DNA of 44,903 nt from Colivivens sp963626085 (GCA_963626085.1 CAVFVJ010000037.1:1-44903); one strand, 5' to 3'. Shown: positions 17,173 through 26,249, counted from the stretch's first letter. Notes: a model not told the origin generated them from the sequence alone. Numbers and translations are program-made.

Positions 17173-17180
17173 CAAAGGTA
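17173..17180 (-). promoter_or_regulatory. Bacteroidota -7 box of the CNNM/HlyC gene
   Basis: TACCTTTG on the minus strand, ending 13 bases before the chosen start codon. It is the reason the start was moved to 17159. Confidence 0.65.
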
Positions 17181-17257
17181 CGAATAAAATCTTTTTCTCC
17201 GTTAGTCCAGTAAGGAAAATATTTGTCTGAACTCTTTGCCGTTACGGAAAATAGACG

Positions 17258-17265
17258 TAATTTTG
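17258..17265 (+). promoter_or_regulatory. Bacteroidota promoter of the cobalamin operon
   Basis: TAATTTTG with TTG at 17236-17238, spacing exactly 19 bp, an excellent match to the -33/-7 pattern. It leaves a leader of about 30 bases, too short for a cobalamin riboswitch. Confidence 0.75.
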
Positions 17266-17302
17266 TGGCTAGAAAATCAATTAATTCTAATACAGAACGA
17301 TT

Positions 17303-17860
17303 ATGAAGGTATACACAAGGACAGGCGACAAGGGGCAGACCTCACTTGTCGGAGGACAGAGAATAAGCAAGAGTTGCCAACGGCTTGAGACCTACGGTAT
17401 GGTAGATGAACTCAACTCACATGTGGGTGTGCTTATCAATTTTGTGGACGAAAAGGCTGACAAGTCGTTCCTCGTCGGTGTGCAGAACACACTGTTTGTG
17501 GTTGGAGGTTATCTGGCTACTGCGGACACGGAGAGTGCCGAACGCGTGACTGGAGTCATGACAGGAGATAAGGTGGAGGCAGTGGAGGCAGAGATAGACC
17601 GCCTTCAGGAGATGCTTCCTCCTCTGAAGAATTTTATTTTGCCAGGGGGTACACGCGCTGCTTCATATGCGCATGTGTGTAGGACTGTGTGCAGACGGAC
17701 AGAGCGTCAAGTAATACGTCTTGTTGAGTCTGGTGAGAAAGTGGACGAGACTCTGGTGGCATACATCAACCGCTTGAGCGACTACTTCTTCGTGTTGGCT
17801 CGAAAACTGAATGCGGATGCCGGTGTGCCCGACGTGGACTGGGAGAAGACCGAAGAATGA
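17303..17860 (+). CDS. pduO: PduO-type cob(I)alamin adenosyltransferase
   Basis: Transfers the 5'-deoxyadenosyl group from ATP to cob(I)alamin or cobyrinic acid diamide, giving the adenosylated form used by later enzymes. The 185-residue protein carries the PduO N-terminal ATP-binding signature (YTRTGDKGQTSLVGGQR), the conserved ETYGMVDELNSHVG segment and the C-terminal GGTRAASYAHVCRTVCRRTERQ region, of which R-x-x-E-R-x is typical. First gene of the seven-gene operon; it overlaps cobU by four bases (ATGA). The sequence separates it clearly from CobA/BtuR-type enzymes, which have a P-loop. Confidence 0.93.
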   Translation: MKVYTRTGDKGQTSLVGGQRISKSCQRLETYGMVDELNSHVGVLINFVDEKADKSFLVGVQNTLFVVGGYLATADTESAERVTGVMTGDKVEAVEAEIDRLQEMLPPLKNFILPGGTRAASYAHVCRTVCRRTERQVIRLVESGEKVDETLVAYINRLSDYFFVLARKLNADAGVPDVDWEKTEE

Positions 17861-18381
17861 GCAGAATAATACTGGTGACAGGCGGACAGCGGTCGGGCAA
17901 GAGTACGTATGCGGAGACTCTTGCCCTGTCGCTTTCCGATAACCCGGTATATATGGCTACTGCCCATATATGGGACAACGAGTTTCGTCAGCGGGTGGAA
18001 CGCCACAGGCAGAGACGCGGTCCGCAATGGACGAACATTGAAGAGGAGAAGGTGTTGAGTCGCCATGATGTGACGGGTAGGGTGGTGGTCATCGACTGCT
18101 GCACGCTTTGGGCAACGAATTACTTCTTTTTTGAGAATCTTGGCGAGGAGACACCAGACGTGGATGCTGTACTCAAGGAGATTGAAGGGGAGTTCGACAA
18201 GTTCACCAGTCAAGACGCAACGTTCATTTTTGTGACCAACGAGATAGGGTCAGGTGGAACACGTTCAAATCCGTTGCAAAGACTTTTTACAGACCTTCTT
18301 GGATGGCTCAATCAGTATATCGCACAAAAAGCGGATGAGGTGGTGCTGATGGTGAGTGGCATCAGCGTGAAGATTAAGTGA
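17857..18381 (+). CDS. cobU: adenosylcobinamide kinase / adenosylcobinamide-phosphate guanylyltransferase
   Basis: Bifunctional enzyme that phosphorylates adenosylcobinamide and then adds GMP, giving adenosylcobinamide-GDP for CobS. The 174-residue protein has the P-loop GGQRSGKS at residues 9-16, and His50 in VERHRQRRG corresponds to the guanylylated histidine of the family. The VVVIDCCTLWATN strand and the VTNEIGSGG motif are also typical of CobU/CobP. It overlaps the adenosyltransferase stop by four bases and is followed 4 bp later by cobT, so translation is coupled. Length is normal for CobU. Confidence 0.95.
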   Translation: MSRIILVTGGQRSGKSTYAETLALSLSDNPVYMATAHIWDNEFRQRVERHRQRRGPQWTNIEEEKVLSRHDVTGRVVVIDCCTLWATNYFFFENLGEETPDVDAVLKEIEGEFDKFTSQDATFIFVTNEIGSGGTRSNPLQRLFTDLLGWLNQYIAQKADEVVLMVSGISVKIK

Positions 18382-18385
18382 CACA

Positions 18386-19426
18386 ATGATTCATCATATA
18401 GACAGGTCGCTTGTCACAGCACTGCAGGACAAGATAGACAACCTTAATAAACCGAAGGGGTCTTTGGGCAGACTCGAAAGTCTCGCTCTACAGGTGGGAC
18501 TCATCCAACGAACACTGTCACCGTCGCTCGTCCATCCTTGCCACATCCTTTTCGGTGCAGACCACGGTATCGAGCGCGAGGGCGTGTCACGTTCACCGCG
18601 TGAAGTTACGTGGCAACAGATGGTGAACTACACGCACGGAGGTGGTGGGGTAAATATGCTCTGTCGCCAACACGGGTTCAGCCTGAGGATTGTGGATGTG
18701 GGGGTTGACCATGACTTCGACCCAAATTTGCATCCGCTCATCATAGACCGTAAGATAGCGTATGGTACACGTGATTTCCTTTATGAGGCGGCAATGAACG
18801 AGGATGAATGGAATAAGGCACTTGATGTCGGGCGCGAACAGGTTGACGTGTGTCATGATGAGGGGTGTAACGTCATCAGCTTCGGTGAGATGGGAATTGG
18901 TAATACGTCACCGTCAAGCATTCTGATGCACCTCTTCCTCGACATCCCACTCAGTCAGTGTGTTGGTATGGGTAGTGGACTCGACACGGAGGGTGTACAA
19001 CATAAGTACGATGTCTTGCAGGAGTCCGTATGCAGATTCCATTCAAAATTACAAGATGCAGACACCGAGACAACCATTCGTTATTTCGCTGGATTTGAGA
19101 TGGCAGCTGCTATCGGTGGGATGTTGCGTGCGGCTGAACTCAGTATGATAATCCTTGTGGACGGCTTCATAATGACAGCTTGTATGTTGGCAGCTTCGCG
19201 GATGGAACCAGCGGTGATGGACTATGCGGTATTTGGCCATTGCGGTGATGAGGGCGGTCATGCACTTATGTTGAAGGCTATGGACGCAGAACCATTGTTG
19301 CGTTTGGGACTTCGGTTAGGAGAAGGAACAGGTGCTTTGTGCGCCTATCCAATCCTGCAGTCTGCCGTATTGATGATTAATGAGATGAACAGTTTCAGTC
19401 ATGCCAACATCACTAAGTATTTCTAA
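18386..19426 (+). CDS. cobT: nicotinate-nucleotide--dimethylbenzimidazole phosphoribosyltransferase
   Basis: Makes alpha-ribazole 5'-phosphate from the lower-ligand base (typically 5,6-dimethylbenzimidazole) and nicotinate mononucleotide. The 346-residue protein shows the N-terminal LNKPKGSLGRLESLA motif, the substrate-binding segment FGADHGIEREGVS, the central GEMGIGNTSPSS loop and, near the C-terminus, LRLGEGTGA with the likely catalytic Glu. Length and motifs are those of an active enzyme. Its last 26 bases overlap the cobS start in another frame. The base it activates in this organism cannot be told from sequence. Confidence 0.95.
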   Translation: MIHHIDRSLVTALQDKIDNLNKPKGSLGRLESLALQVGLIQRTLSPSLVHPCHILFGADHGIEREGVSRSPREVTWQQMVNYTHGGGGVNMLCRQHGFSLRIVDVGVDHDFDPNLHPLIIDRKIAYGTRDFLYEAAMNEDEWNKALDVGREQVDVCHDEGCNVISFGEMGIGNTSPSSILMHLFLDIPLSQCVGMGSGLDTEGVQHKYDVLQESVCRFHSKLQDADTETTIRYFAGFEMAAAIGGMLRAAELSMIILVDGFIMTACMLAASRMEPAVMDYAVFGHCGDEGGHALMLKAMDAEPLLRLGLRLGEGTGALCAYPILQSAVLMINEMNSFSHANITKYF

Positions 19427-20180
19427 ACGTATAATTGCTGCCTTTTCTTTCTTTACCCGTCTGCCGCTGTGGCGCATTACAACCATCGAGAAGGAGTACT
19501 ATGAGAGGGTAGTGCCGTTGTGGGGACTTACGGGATGGCTCACTGGCGGAGTGATGGCTCTTGCCTATCTGCTTGCCGTATGGCTCGGTCTCACTCCTGA
19601 CATTGCTGTCATAATAGCTCTTGTGAGTCGTGTGCTACTTACTGGTGCGTTGCACGAGGATGGTTTTGCTGACTTTTGTGACGGCTTTGGAGGCGGAGCG
19701 GACAGAGACAGTGTCCTGCGGATTATGAAGGACTCGCATATAGGAACATACGGAGTGATAGGGCTCGTTTGCTATTATTTACTAATGTGGAATGTCATGA
19801 GGACTTTGACATGCTTGTGGTTCTTCCCTTTAGTGCTCATAACAGCCGACATCACTGCCAAGTACCTCAGTTCGTTCATCATCCGTTTCCTTCCTTATGC
19901 GAGGAAAGCTGATGAGGCGAAAAACCGGTTGGTATACACTCCTGCGGATATGGCAGATTTGATTGCAAGCACTGTGACTGGACTGTTGCCACTGGTATGC
20001 TTGGGTATTGTTATCGGGCCTTCATGTCTGTTGTGTCTTGTAGCCTGCGCCTGTTGTTGTGCCCTCCTGTTTTTCCTTATGCATAAGCGCATACAGGGCT
20101 ACACGGGCGACTGCTGTGGAGCGTGCTTCATACTTACGGAACTGATGTTCTATGTTACCTTATATGTAATGACAACATGA
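19401..20180 (+). CDS. cobS: adenosylcobinamide-GDP ribazoletransferase (cobalamin synthase)
   Basis: Inner-membrane enzyme that joins adenosylcobinamide-GDP with alpha-ribazole (or its phosphate), closing the nucleotide loop. The 259-residue protein is mostly hydrophobic with about six membrane segments. The conserved acidic motif HEDGFADFCDGFGGGADRD lies at about residue 80-100, followed by LRIMKDSHIGTYGV, both diagnostic for CobS. The FFTRLPLWRI segment near the N-terminus is also typical. The start overlaps cobT by 26 bp, unusually long but keeping the full family N-terminus. The stop overlaps the cobQ start as ATGA. Confidence 0.94.
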   Translation: MPTSLSISKRIIAAFSFFTRLPLWRITTIEKEYYERVVPLWGLTGWLTGGVMALAYLLAVWLGLTPDIAVIIALVSRVLLTGALHEDGFADFCDGFGGGADRDSVLRIMKDSHIGTYGVIGLVCYYLLMWNVMRTLTCLWFFPLVLITADITAKYLSSFIIRFLPYARKADEAKNRLVYTPADMADLIASTVTGLLPLVCLGIVIGPSCLLCLVACACCCALLFFLMHKRIQGYTGDCCGACFILTELMFYVTLYVMTT

Positions 20181-21628
20181 TGGAAGGTACAGAAGGAAAT
20201 AGAAGAAGGTTGCATCCTCTTATGATTGCAGGAACTGGCAGTGACGTGGGCAAGAGCATAATTGCAACAGCCCTCTGTCGTATATTCAAGCAGGACGGCT
20301 ATCATCCTGCACCGTTCAAGGCACAGAACATGGCATTGAATTCGTACGCTACTGCTGACGGACTGGAGATTGGTAGGGCTCAGGCGGTGCAGGCGGAGGC
20401 GGCAGGACTTTCTTGTTCCACAGACATGAACCCCATCCTGTTGAAACCAAATTCGGAACATACCACTCAGGTGGTTCTCAATGGTAAACCGATAGGTAAC
20501 CGCTCCGCATACGACTATTTCCGCAATGAAGGTAGAGAAGAACTGAGAACGCAGGTGTGTCTGGCTTTCGACCGTCTGTCTGCTCTCTACAACCCGATAG
20601 TGATGGAAGGTGCTGGGAGTGTGTCGGAACTCAACTTACGTGACACAGACCTCGTCAATATGCCGATGGCACGGTATGCTGGGGCAGATGTCATCCTCGT
20701 GGCAGACATAGACCGTGGCGGTGTCTTTGCTTCATGCTATGGGAGTGTGAAGCTGCAGACCGAGTCTGACCGCCGACGTATCAAGGGTATCATAATAAAC
20801 AAGTTCAGAGGTGACATACGACTGTTCGACTCGGGGCGCAGTATGATTGAGGACTTGTGTGGCGTGCCTGTTCTTGGGGTAGTTCCGGTATTCAAGGATA
20901 TCTCCATCGACGAGGAGGATAGTGTGCAACTCAAGAGCAAACACCGTTCGCTGCAGGAGGGTAAGGTGAATGTGGCGGTGGTGATGATGCGCCACATGTC
21001 CAACTTCACAGATTTTGATGTGCTTGAACGGCATGAGCAGGTAAACCTCTTCTATACCAATAATACGTCTGACTTGAAGGCGGCTGATATAATCATACTG
21101 CCTGGCACCAAGTCCACTCTTGATGATCTCTACGAACTGAGGCGTAATGGGGTGGCGCAGGCTGTCGTGAGTGCACATAAGGAAGGAAAACTGATTATAG
21201 GTATATGTGGGGGCTTTCAGATGATGGGACTGACGGTGACTGATCCAGACGGCATAGAAGGAAGCATATCGGCATTGCCCGGACTGGGACTGTTGCCGGT
21301 GACGACCGTCATGAGAGAGGGTAAGACTACCAGACAGGTGGAGTTTGATTTCAATGGGGCAGTGTGCCGTGGTTATGAGATACACCAGGGTAGGAGCGAT
21401 GTGGATGAGGCTGTGGTGGAAGCTGACAATTGCATTGGCACGTATATCCACGGATTCCTCGATAATCCGTCTGTAATCAACTATATACTGCGTGGTAGGG
21501 TAAAGGATATTGCCGTGGTTACGGATGTGGATGAGTTTAGGCAACAGCAGTACGATAAATTGGCAGAACATGTTCGTAAGTACGTGGACATCGGACGGAT
21601 ATACAAGATAATGGAAACAGACAACTGA
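20177..21628 (+). CDS. cobQ: cobyric acid synthase (glutamine-dependent)
   Basis: Amidates adenosylcobyrinic acid a,c-diamide at positions b, d, e and g to give adenosylcobyric acid. From the ATG at 20177 the protein has 483 residues. The N-terminal dethiobiotin-synthetase-like domain has P-loop AGTGSDVGKS at about 18-27 and the diagnostic APFKAQNMALNSYAT. The C-terminal class I glutaminase-like domain has ILPGTKSTLDDL, the nucleophile Cys in GICGGFQMMG and the final His in GTYIHGFLD. The start was placed at the ATG overlapping the cobS stop (ATGA) instead of 20123, which would lie deep inside cobS. Although it acts upstream of CobU, it sits in the middle of the operon. Confidence 0.95.
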   Translation: MMEGTEGNRRRLHPLMIAGTGSDVGKSIIATALCRIFKQDGYHPAPFKAQNMALNSYATADGLEIGRAQAVQAEAAGLSCSTDMNPILLKPNSEHTTQVVLNGKPIGNRSAYDYFRNEGREELRTQVCLAFDRLSALYNPIVMEGAGSVSELNLRDTDLVNMPMARYAGADVILVADIDRGGVFASCYGSVKLQTESDRRRIKGIIINKFRGDIRLFDSGRSMIEDLCGVPVLGVVPVFKDISIDEEDSVQLKSKHRSLQEGKVNVAVVMMRHMSNFTDFDVLERHEQVNLFYTNNTSDLKAADIIILPGTKSTLDDLYELRRNGVAQAVVSAHKEGKLIIGICGGFQMMGLTVTDPDGIEGSISALPGLGLLPVTTVMREGKTTRQVEFDFNGAVCRGYEIHQGRSDVDEAVVEADNCIGTYIHGFLDNPSVINYILRGRVKDIAVVTDVDEFRQQQYDKLAEHVRKYVDIGRIYKIMETDN

Positions 21629-21647
21629 TGATTAAGGAGAAAAGATT

Positions 21648-22658
21648 ATGTTGCAAGGACACGGAGATGATTCATATAAATACGGTAGGACGGTAATCAA
21701 TTTCAGTTCGAACATATACAACCGTTTCAACCATGACGGACTTTACCGCTACTTGTCTGCACACTTGCATGATGTGGAGCATTATCCAGAACCAGACGCC
21801 AATAGCTTTGAAGCTGAACTGGCGCAAGAACTGGGAGTCGGACAGGATGAGGTGATGGTGACAAATGGGGCGACGGAGGCGATATACCTTATCGCGCAGA
21901 CTTTCTCGGGTGCGGTGTCGGTCATCCTACAACCAACCTTCTCTGAATATGCAGATGCGTGTAGGATACATAAACATAAGGTGTGTCATGCCTATAACCT
22001 GTCGTCTTCCGTTGATCGTGCACAGATGGTGTGGCTGTGTAATCCCAACAACCCTACAGGGACGGTAACGGACAAGGGTGAACTGATGCGGACGATAGGT
22101 GCACACCCAGATGTGGTCTTTGTCGTCGATGCCAGTTATGCATCCTTTACCGACAGAATACTACCTACTGTGGCTGAGATGGCAGCATATTCAAACGTGC
22201 TTATGCTGCATTCCATGACCAAACAATATTCGATTCCGGGCTTACGACTGGGATATGTGACGGCGTGTAGCCAACTGTTACAACGTGTGAGACTGCAACG
22301 TATGCCTTGGTCTGTCAACCAGGTTGCTATTGACGCTGGACATTATCTGCTTTGCCACAAGGATAACTACCGTTTCGACATTGATGCACTTATGGCTGAG
22401 CGGAAACGTGTGGTGGACAGACTGGAACGGTTGGGGGTGATAGACGTGTGGCAGTCGGACTCCCACATGCTTCTTTGTTGTCTGCGTATCGGTAATGCGT
22501 CAGCACTGAAGGAATTCCTTGTCGACAACTATGGAATGCTCATACGTGATGCAAGTAACTTCAACGGACTGGACAAGGGGTGCTTCCGTATAAGTGTGCG
22601 TACTACGGAGGAGAACGACCGACTGGTGGATGCGATAGGGGAATGGATTCAACTGTGA
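21648..22658 (+). CDS. cobD: CobD-type threonine-phosphate decarboxylase (aminotransferase fold)
   Basis: PLP enzyme that probably decarboxylates L-threonine O-3-phosphate to (R)-1-amino-2-propanol phosphate, the linker of cobalamin. The 336-residue protein is a class I/II aminotransferase relative: the glycine-rich start HGDDSYKYG, the PLP-contact NGATEAIYLI, WLCNPNNPTG, VVDASYASF and the Schiff-base Lys192 in SMTKQYSIPGLRLGY are all present. Histidinol-phosphate aminotransferases look similar; the assignment to CobD rests on its position between cobQ and cbiB. It ends with a 16-bp overlap into cbiB. Confidence 0.88.
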   Translation: MLQGHGDDSYKYGRTVINFSSNIYNRFNHDGLYRYLSAHLHDVEHYPEPDANSFEAELAQELGVGQDEVMVTNGATEAIYLIAQTFSGAVSVILQPTFSEYADACRIHKHKVCHAYNLSSSVDRAQMVWLCNPNNPTGTVTDKGELMRTIGAHPDVVFVVDASYASFTDRILPTVAEMAAYSNVLMLHSMTKQYSIPGLRLGYVTACSQLLQRVRLQRMPWSVNQVAIDAGHYLLCHKDNYRFDIDALMAERKRVVDRLERLGVIDVWQSDSHMLLCCLRIGNASALKEFLVDNYGMLIRDASNFNGLDKGCFRISVRTTEENDRLVDAIGEWIQL

Positions 22659-23641
22659 CAATTTTAATTGTTCATGCCTTGGTGTGTACGGTGCCGTTGG
22701 CTGTAGGTGCATTGCTCGATGCCCTCTTCGGTGACCCTCTGTGGTTGCCCCATCCAGTGGTGGGGTTTGGTCGGTGGATTTCCTTCTGGGAAAGACGGTT
22801 AAATAAAGGAAAGCACCGTATTATGAAAGGGGCTGTATTCGCAATTATAAGTATCATGCTCGTGTTCTTGTCCAGTTGCATCGTTTGTGTGTTGCCATTT
22901 CGAATCGGACTCGACTTGTCCTGGGCATACGTCGCATACATTGTCATTAGTTCTGTATTGGTGTTCTACTGTCTGGCATACCGTACGCTTTGTAAGGAGG
23001 TGAGGGCTGTGTTCACTGCTTCGGAGAGAGGGGTGGAAGATGCCCGTAAGCAACTGTCGAGGATAGTAGGGCGTGACACGTCGGCACTTTCTGTACAGGA
23101 ATGCCGTACCGCAGCCTTGGAAACTCTTGCCGAGAACTTGTCTGACGGTGTCATTGCTCCTATGTTCTGGTATGTGGTGGCAGGGGTGCCTGGCATGCTG
23201 GCGTACAAAATGGTAAATACACTTGATTCTATGATAGGCTATCGCACCCCACGGTACAAGTCGTTCGGTTGTTGGGCTGCACGCATAGATGATATTGCAA
23301 ATCTAATACCTGCCCGTATCACGGCTTTTGTACTTATTGCTGTCTGCTCAGACAAACATAAGCAGAGACTGTTCCGTTTCTTGTTTAAGTATGCAGGTTG
23401 TCATCTGTCACCTAATTCGGGTTGGCCTGAAGCAGCCATGGCTGGAATAGCCGACTGTCGGTTCGGTGGAACGCACACGTATTTTGGCGAGACTGTCTAC
23501 AAACCGTTTATCGGTGACAATCCACGTCAACTGTCTTCGGGTGACGTTGCTTCATGTATTGCGGTCTGTACACGTGCAGTGGTAGTGTCCCTTGCTCTTT
23601 CATTTGTCTTGTGTATGGTACTGGTTGGCGTTCTTCTCTGA
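22643..23641 (+). CDS. cbiB: adenosylcobinamide-phosphate synthase
   Basis: Membrane enzyme that attaches aminopropanol (phosphate) to adenosylcobyric acid. From the ATG at 22643 the protein has 332 residues with several membrane segments. It has the family N-terminus GALLDALFGDPLWLPHPVVGFGRWI, the central RTAALETLAENLSDGVIAPMFW and NTLDSMIGYRTPRYKSFGCWAARIDDIAN, and the late PNSGWPEAAMAG. The start was chosen for its AGGGG ribosome-binding site and because the longer frame from 22580 would overlap cobD heavily. Last gene of the operon. Sometimes called cobD in other naming schemes; here cobD is used for the PLP enzyme. Confidence 0.95.
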   Translation: MDSTVTILIVHALVCTVPLAVGALLDALFGDPLWLPHPVVGFGRWISFWERRLNKGKHRIMKGAVFAIISIMLVFLSSCIVCVLPFRIGLDLSWAYVAYIVISSVLVFYCLAYRTLCKEVRAVFTASERGVEDARKQLSRIVGRDTSALSVQECRTAALETLAENLSDGVIAPMFWYVVAGVPGMLAYKMVNTLDSMIGYRTPRYKSFGCWAARIDDIANLIPARITAFVLIAVCSDKHKQRLFRFLFKYAGCHLSPNSGWPEAAMAGIADCRFGGTHTYFGETVYKPFIGDNPRQLSSGDVASCIAVCTRAVVVSLALSFVLCMVLVGVLL

Positions 23642-23663
23642 GACTGAATGGTCTCGGGTTTTG
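23640..23663 (+). terminator. possible weak terminator after cbiB
   Basis: A 5-bp stem GAGAC (23640-23644) / GTCTC (23651-23655) followed by GGGTTTTG. It overlaps the cbiB stop codon. The short stem makes this a weak candidate. Confidence 0.3.
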
Positions 23664-23747
23664 TCCAATCAGGGATTTGAACCGTAAAAATAACAGCGAG
23701 CGGTGATAATTCTCATGTGTTTATGCGTATAATTGGTTTATTATTGC

Positions 23748-23755
23748 TAAATTTG
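23748..23755 (+). promoter_or_regulatory. Bacteroidota -7 box of the acyl-CoA synthetase gene
   Basis: TAAATTTG about 30 bases before the start codon. A TTG at 23733-23735 is closer than the usual 19 bp, so only the -7 element is supported. Confidence 0.5.
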
Positions 23756-23784
23756 CGCAATAAAGGGATTATTGAGTGGATTAC

Positions 23785-25479
23785 ATGTACGATTACAAAG
23801 AGGAAGAGAAATGTTTTAACCTGCTTTTCGAACAGTCGGTGAAGGAAAACTGGAATCATCCTGCCCTGACGGACTATGGGAGCAGTACGCTTACGTATGC
23901 AGGGATGGCTGAGGCTATTGAGAAACTGCATATAGTATTCAGAAATACCGGGATAAAGGAAGGTGACAAGATTGCTCTCTGTGGACGCAACTGTAGCGGA
24001 TGGGCAGTAGCATTCTTCGCTGTCATTACTTATGGTGCGGTGGCTGTACCGATTTTGCATGAGTTCAAGACTGAACAGGTGCAGAACATCGTGAACCATT
24101 CGGAGACCCGACTACTCTTTGTGAACGACAATATATGGAAGGAACTGAAGAATGCTGGGGTGGACATCCAGTCGTCTGATTTCCTTGGTGTGCTCAACCT
24201 TGCTGATTTCTCGGTGTTGGAATCGGATGACGAAAAACTGGTGGAGGCACTGGGCAATAAAGACCGTGACTTCTGTAGCCTATATCCGAACAGTCTGGCT
24301 CCGTCCGACATTAAGTATGTTAAACAGCCCGGTGACGTGTTGGCTGTACTCAACTACACCTCGGGCAGTACTGGCAAGTCGAAGGGTGTGATGCTTTCAC
24401 AGAAGAACCTGTGGGGTAACGTGCGGTTTGCCATCGACCGTCTGGGAGACAAGATATCCATGCACGGTAAAGGGTCTATAGTAAGTATACTGCCGATGGC
24501 GCACATGTACGGACTGGCGTTCGAGATTCTCAGTGAGATATGTCTTGGTATGCATATCAATTTCCTTACCAAACTGTCGCCCACCATCATCTTCAAGGCG
24601 TTTGCAGACATACGTCCCACCATCATCATATCCGTCCCACTCATCATTGAGAAGATAATACGCAGGGCTGTAATGCCGAAACTCAGTAAGCCGGGTGTGC
24701 GTTTCATGTTGCATGTGCCAGTGTTGGGTGGTATCATCAGGCATCGAGTATGTAACAAACTCACAAAGGCATTCGGTGGCCGTTTCTTTGAGGTGATTAT
24801 CGGTGGTGCTGCTTTGTCTGAAGATGTTGAGGATATGCTGAAGAAATTGGGCTTTCGCTACACTGTGGGTTACGGTACAACGGAGTGTGCACCGCTCATT
24901 GCATATGACCATTGGTATGATTACAAGAAGGGTTGTTGCGGTAAGCCTATTGAACGGATGGAAGTGAAGATTGACAGTGACGATCCTTCATCTGTTGTTG
25001 GTGAAATTCTTGTGAAAGGCGACAATGTGATGTTGGGCTATTACAAGAACAGTGAGGCAACGGAACAGGCACTGGCTGACGGATGGTATCATACGGGCGA
25101 CCTTGGCGTGATGGAGCCCGATGGCACAATATATATCCGTGGACGTTCGAAAAATATGTTGCTTGGCCCTAACGGACAGAATATCTACCCGGAAGAACTG
25201 GAGGATAAGTTCTGTGGATGGCCACTTGTGAGTGAGTGTGTGGTGATACAGAAAAACACACGCCTGTATGCCTTGATTTTCCCTGATGCCGATGAGGCTG
25301 ATAGGTGCAGACTGAGTGGTGAACCGCTTGCCAATACTCTCGATGGCATACGCAAACGTGTGAATGCTGAACTGCCAGCGTACGAACAGGTGGCAGGTGT
25401 TAAGGTGATGTCCAAGGAGTTCGAGAAGACTCCAAAGAAAAGTATCAAACGCTTCCTCTATTTCAATGAGGAAGTGTGA
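23785..25479 (+). CDS. AMP-forming long-chain acyl-CoA synthetase family protein
   Basis: Adenylates a carboxylic acid, most likely a long-chain fatty acid, and transfers it to CoA. The 564-residue protein has the ANL-superfamily motifs: P-loop-like YTSGSTGKSKGVMLSQKNL, GYGTTECAPLIAYD, and GWYHTGDLG with IYIRGRSKNMLLGPNGQNIYPEELE; the lysine late in the C-terminal domain is in KTPKKSIKRF. A GTG at 23776 is an in-frame alternative start and an AAAGGG stretch precedes it by about 9 bases; I kept the ATG at 23785. Its 3' end overlaps the convergent kdsB gene by 22 bp, so no terminator lies between them. Confidence 0.92.
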   Translation: MYDYKEEEKCFNLLFEQSVKENWNHPALTDYGSSTLTYAGMAEAIEKLHIVFRNTGIKEGDKIALCGRNCSGWAVAFFAVITYGAVAVPILHEFKTEQVQNIVNHSETRLLFVNDNIWKELKNAGVDIQSSDFLGVLNLADFSVLESDDEKLVEALGNKDRDFCSLYPNSLAPSDIKYVKQPGDVLAVLNYTSGSTGKSKGVMLSQKNLWGNVRFAIDRLGDKISMHGKGSIVSILPMAHMYGLAFEILSEICLGMHINFLTKLSPTIIFKAFADIRPTIIISVPLIIEKIIRRAVMPKLSKPGVRFMLHVPVLGGIIRHRVCNKLTKAFGGRFFEVIIGGAALSEDVEDMLKKLGFRYTVGYGTTECAPLIAYDHWYDYKKGCCGKPIERMEVKIDSDDPSSVVGEILVKGDNVMLGYYKNSEATEQALADGWYHTGDLGVMEPDGTIYIRGRSKNMLLGPNGQNIYPEELEDKFCGWPLVSECVVIQKNTRLYALIFPDADEADRCRLSGEPLANTLDGIRKRVNAELPAYEQVAGVKVMSKEFEKTPKKSIKRFLYFNEEV

Positions 25480-26249
25480 CGAATCTTTTTGAGAAACTCT
25501 TCTGCCCGTTGCAGGTCTTCTGGTGTGTCGATACCAATGGTTTCGATGTCGGATATTCCTACTTTTATCTTGTAGCCGTTCTCAAGCCACCGCAGTTGTT
25601 CCAGCGACTCAGCCAATTCAAGCGGTGACTGAGGTAGGGCGGTTATTTGGCGCAGTACTGTCGCACGGTATGCATAGAGTCCAATGTGTTTGTAGTAGGT
25701 GTGGCTACAAATCCACTCTTCTTTATCTTTTCCGCGAACGAAAGGGATGACGCTGCGTGAGAAATACAGGGCTTCCATCCGTCTGTTGACTACTACCTTG
25801 GGTGAGTTGGGATTCTCCAGTGCTGCCAGTCCATCAGATTCGGTGAATGGCTTGACAAGTGTGGCGATGTCAACTGTCGGATCATCGAAGCATGACCTGA
25901 CTGTTTCCAACTGCTCTCTCTGGATGAACGGCTCATCACCCTGGATATTGACAACGACAATATCATCGGCACTGTCACCCGTGTTCATCTCCAACCATTT
26001 CTCAAGTGCTTCGTGTACCCTGTCTGTACCGCTGCGATGGGCAGTGCTGGTCATTATCACATTGCCTCCGAACGAACGGACTGCTGACTCAATACGCTCA
26101 TCGTCTGTTGCCACCATCACGTCGTCCAATACTCCCTCTACCTGTCTGTACACACGCTCAATGACTTTTTTGCCGCCCAGCATTGCCAGTGGCTTGGCTG
26201 GAAAACGAGTGGAAGCATAACGCGCAGGAATAATACCTATAAATTTCAT
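25458..26249 (-). CDS. kdsB: 3-deoxy-manno-octulosonate cytidylyltransferase
   Basis: Activates Kdo with CTP to CMP-Kdo for lipopolysaccharide inner-core synthesis. The 263-residue cytoplasmic enzyme starts with the signature IGIIPARYASTRFPAKPLAML, where the Arg and Lys contact the nucleotide. It also has VATDDERI, MTSTAHRSGTDR, VVNIQGDEPFI and the later KHIGLYAYR and IETIGIDTPEDL, all typical of KdsB. It lies 18 bp downstream of the PBP1A gene on the same strand with no promoter in the gap, so the two envelope genes form one unit. Length is slightly above the usual 245-255 residues. Confidence 0.96.
   Translation of the reverse strand: MKFIGIIPARYASTRFPAKPLAMLGGKKVIERVYRQVEGVLDDVMVATDDERIESAVRSFGGNVIMTSTAHRSGTDRVHEALEKWLEMNTGDSADDIVVVNIQGDEPFIQREQLETVRSCFDDPTVDIATLVKPFTESDGLAALENPNSPKVVVNRRMEALYFSRSVIPFVRGKDKEEWICSHTYYKHIGLYAYRATVLRQITALPQSPLELAESLEQLRWLENGYKIKVGISDIETIGIDTPEDLQRAEEFLKKIRHTSSLK

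Noticed and set aside
17160..17302. Cobalamin riboswitch upstream of the B12 operon
   Set aside because: No B12-box-like sequence, and the space after the promoter is only about 30 bases, too short for the aptamer.
23663..23683. tRNA-like T-arm on the minus strand (GGTTCAAATCCCT followed by ATTGGAC)
   Set aside because: The stem around the TTCAAAT loop does not pair, and no matching acceptor strand or anticodon arm exists in the preceding 75 bases. At most a fragment or chance match.
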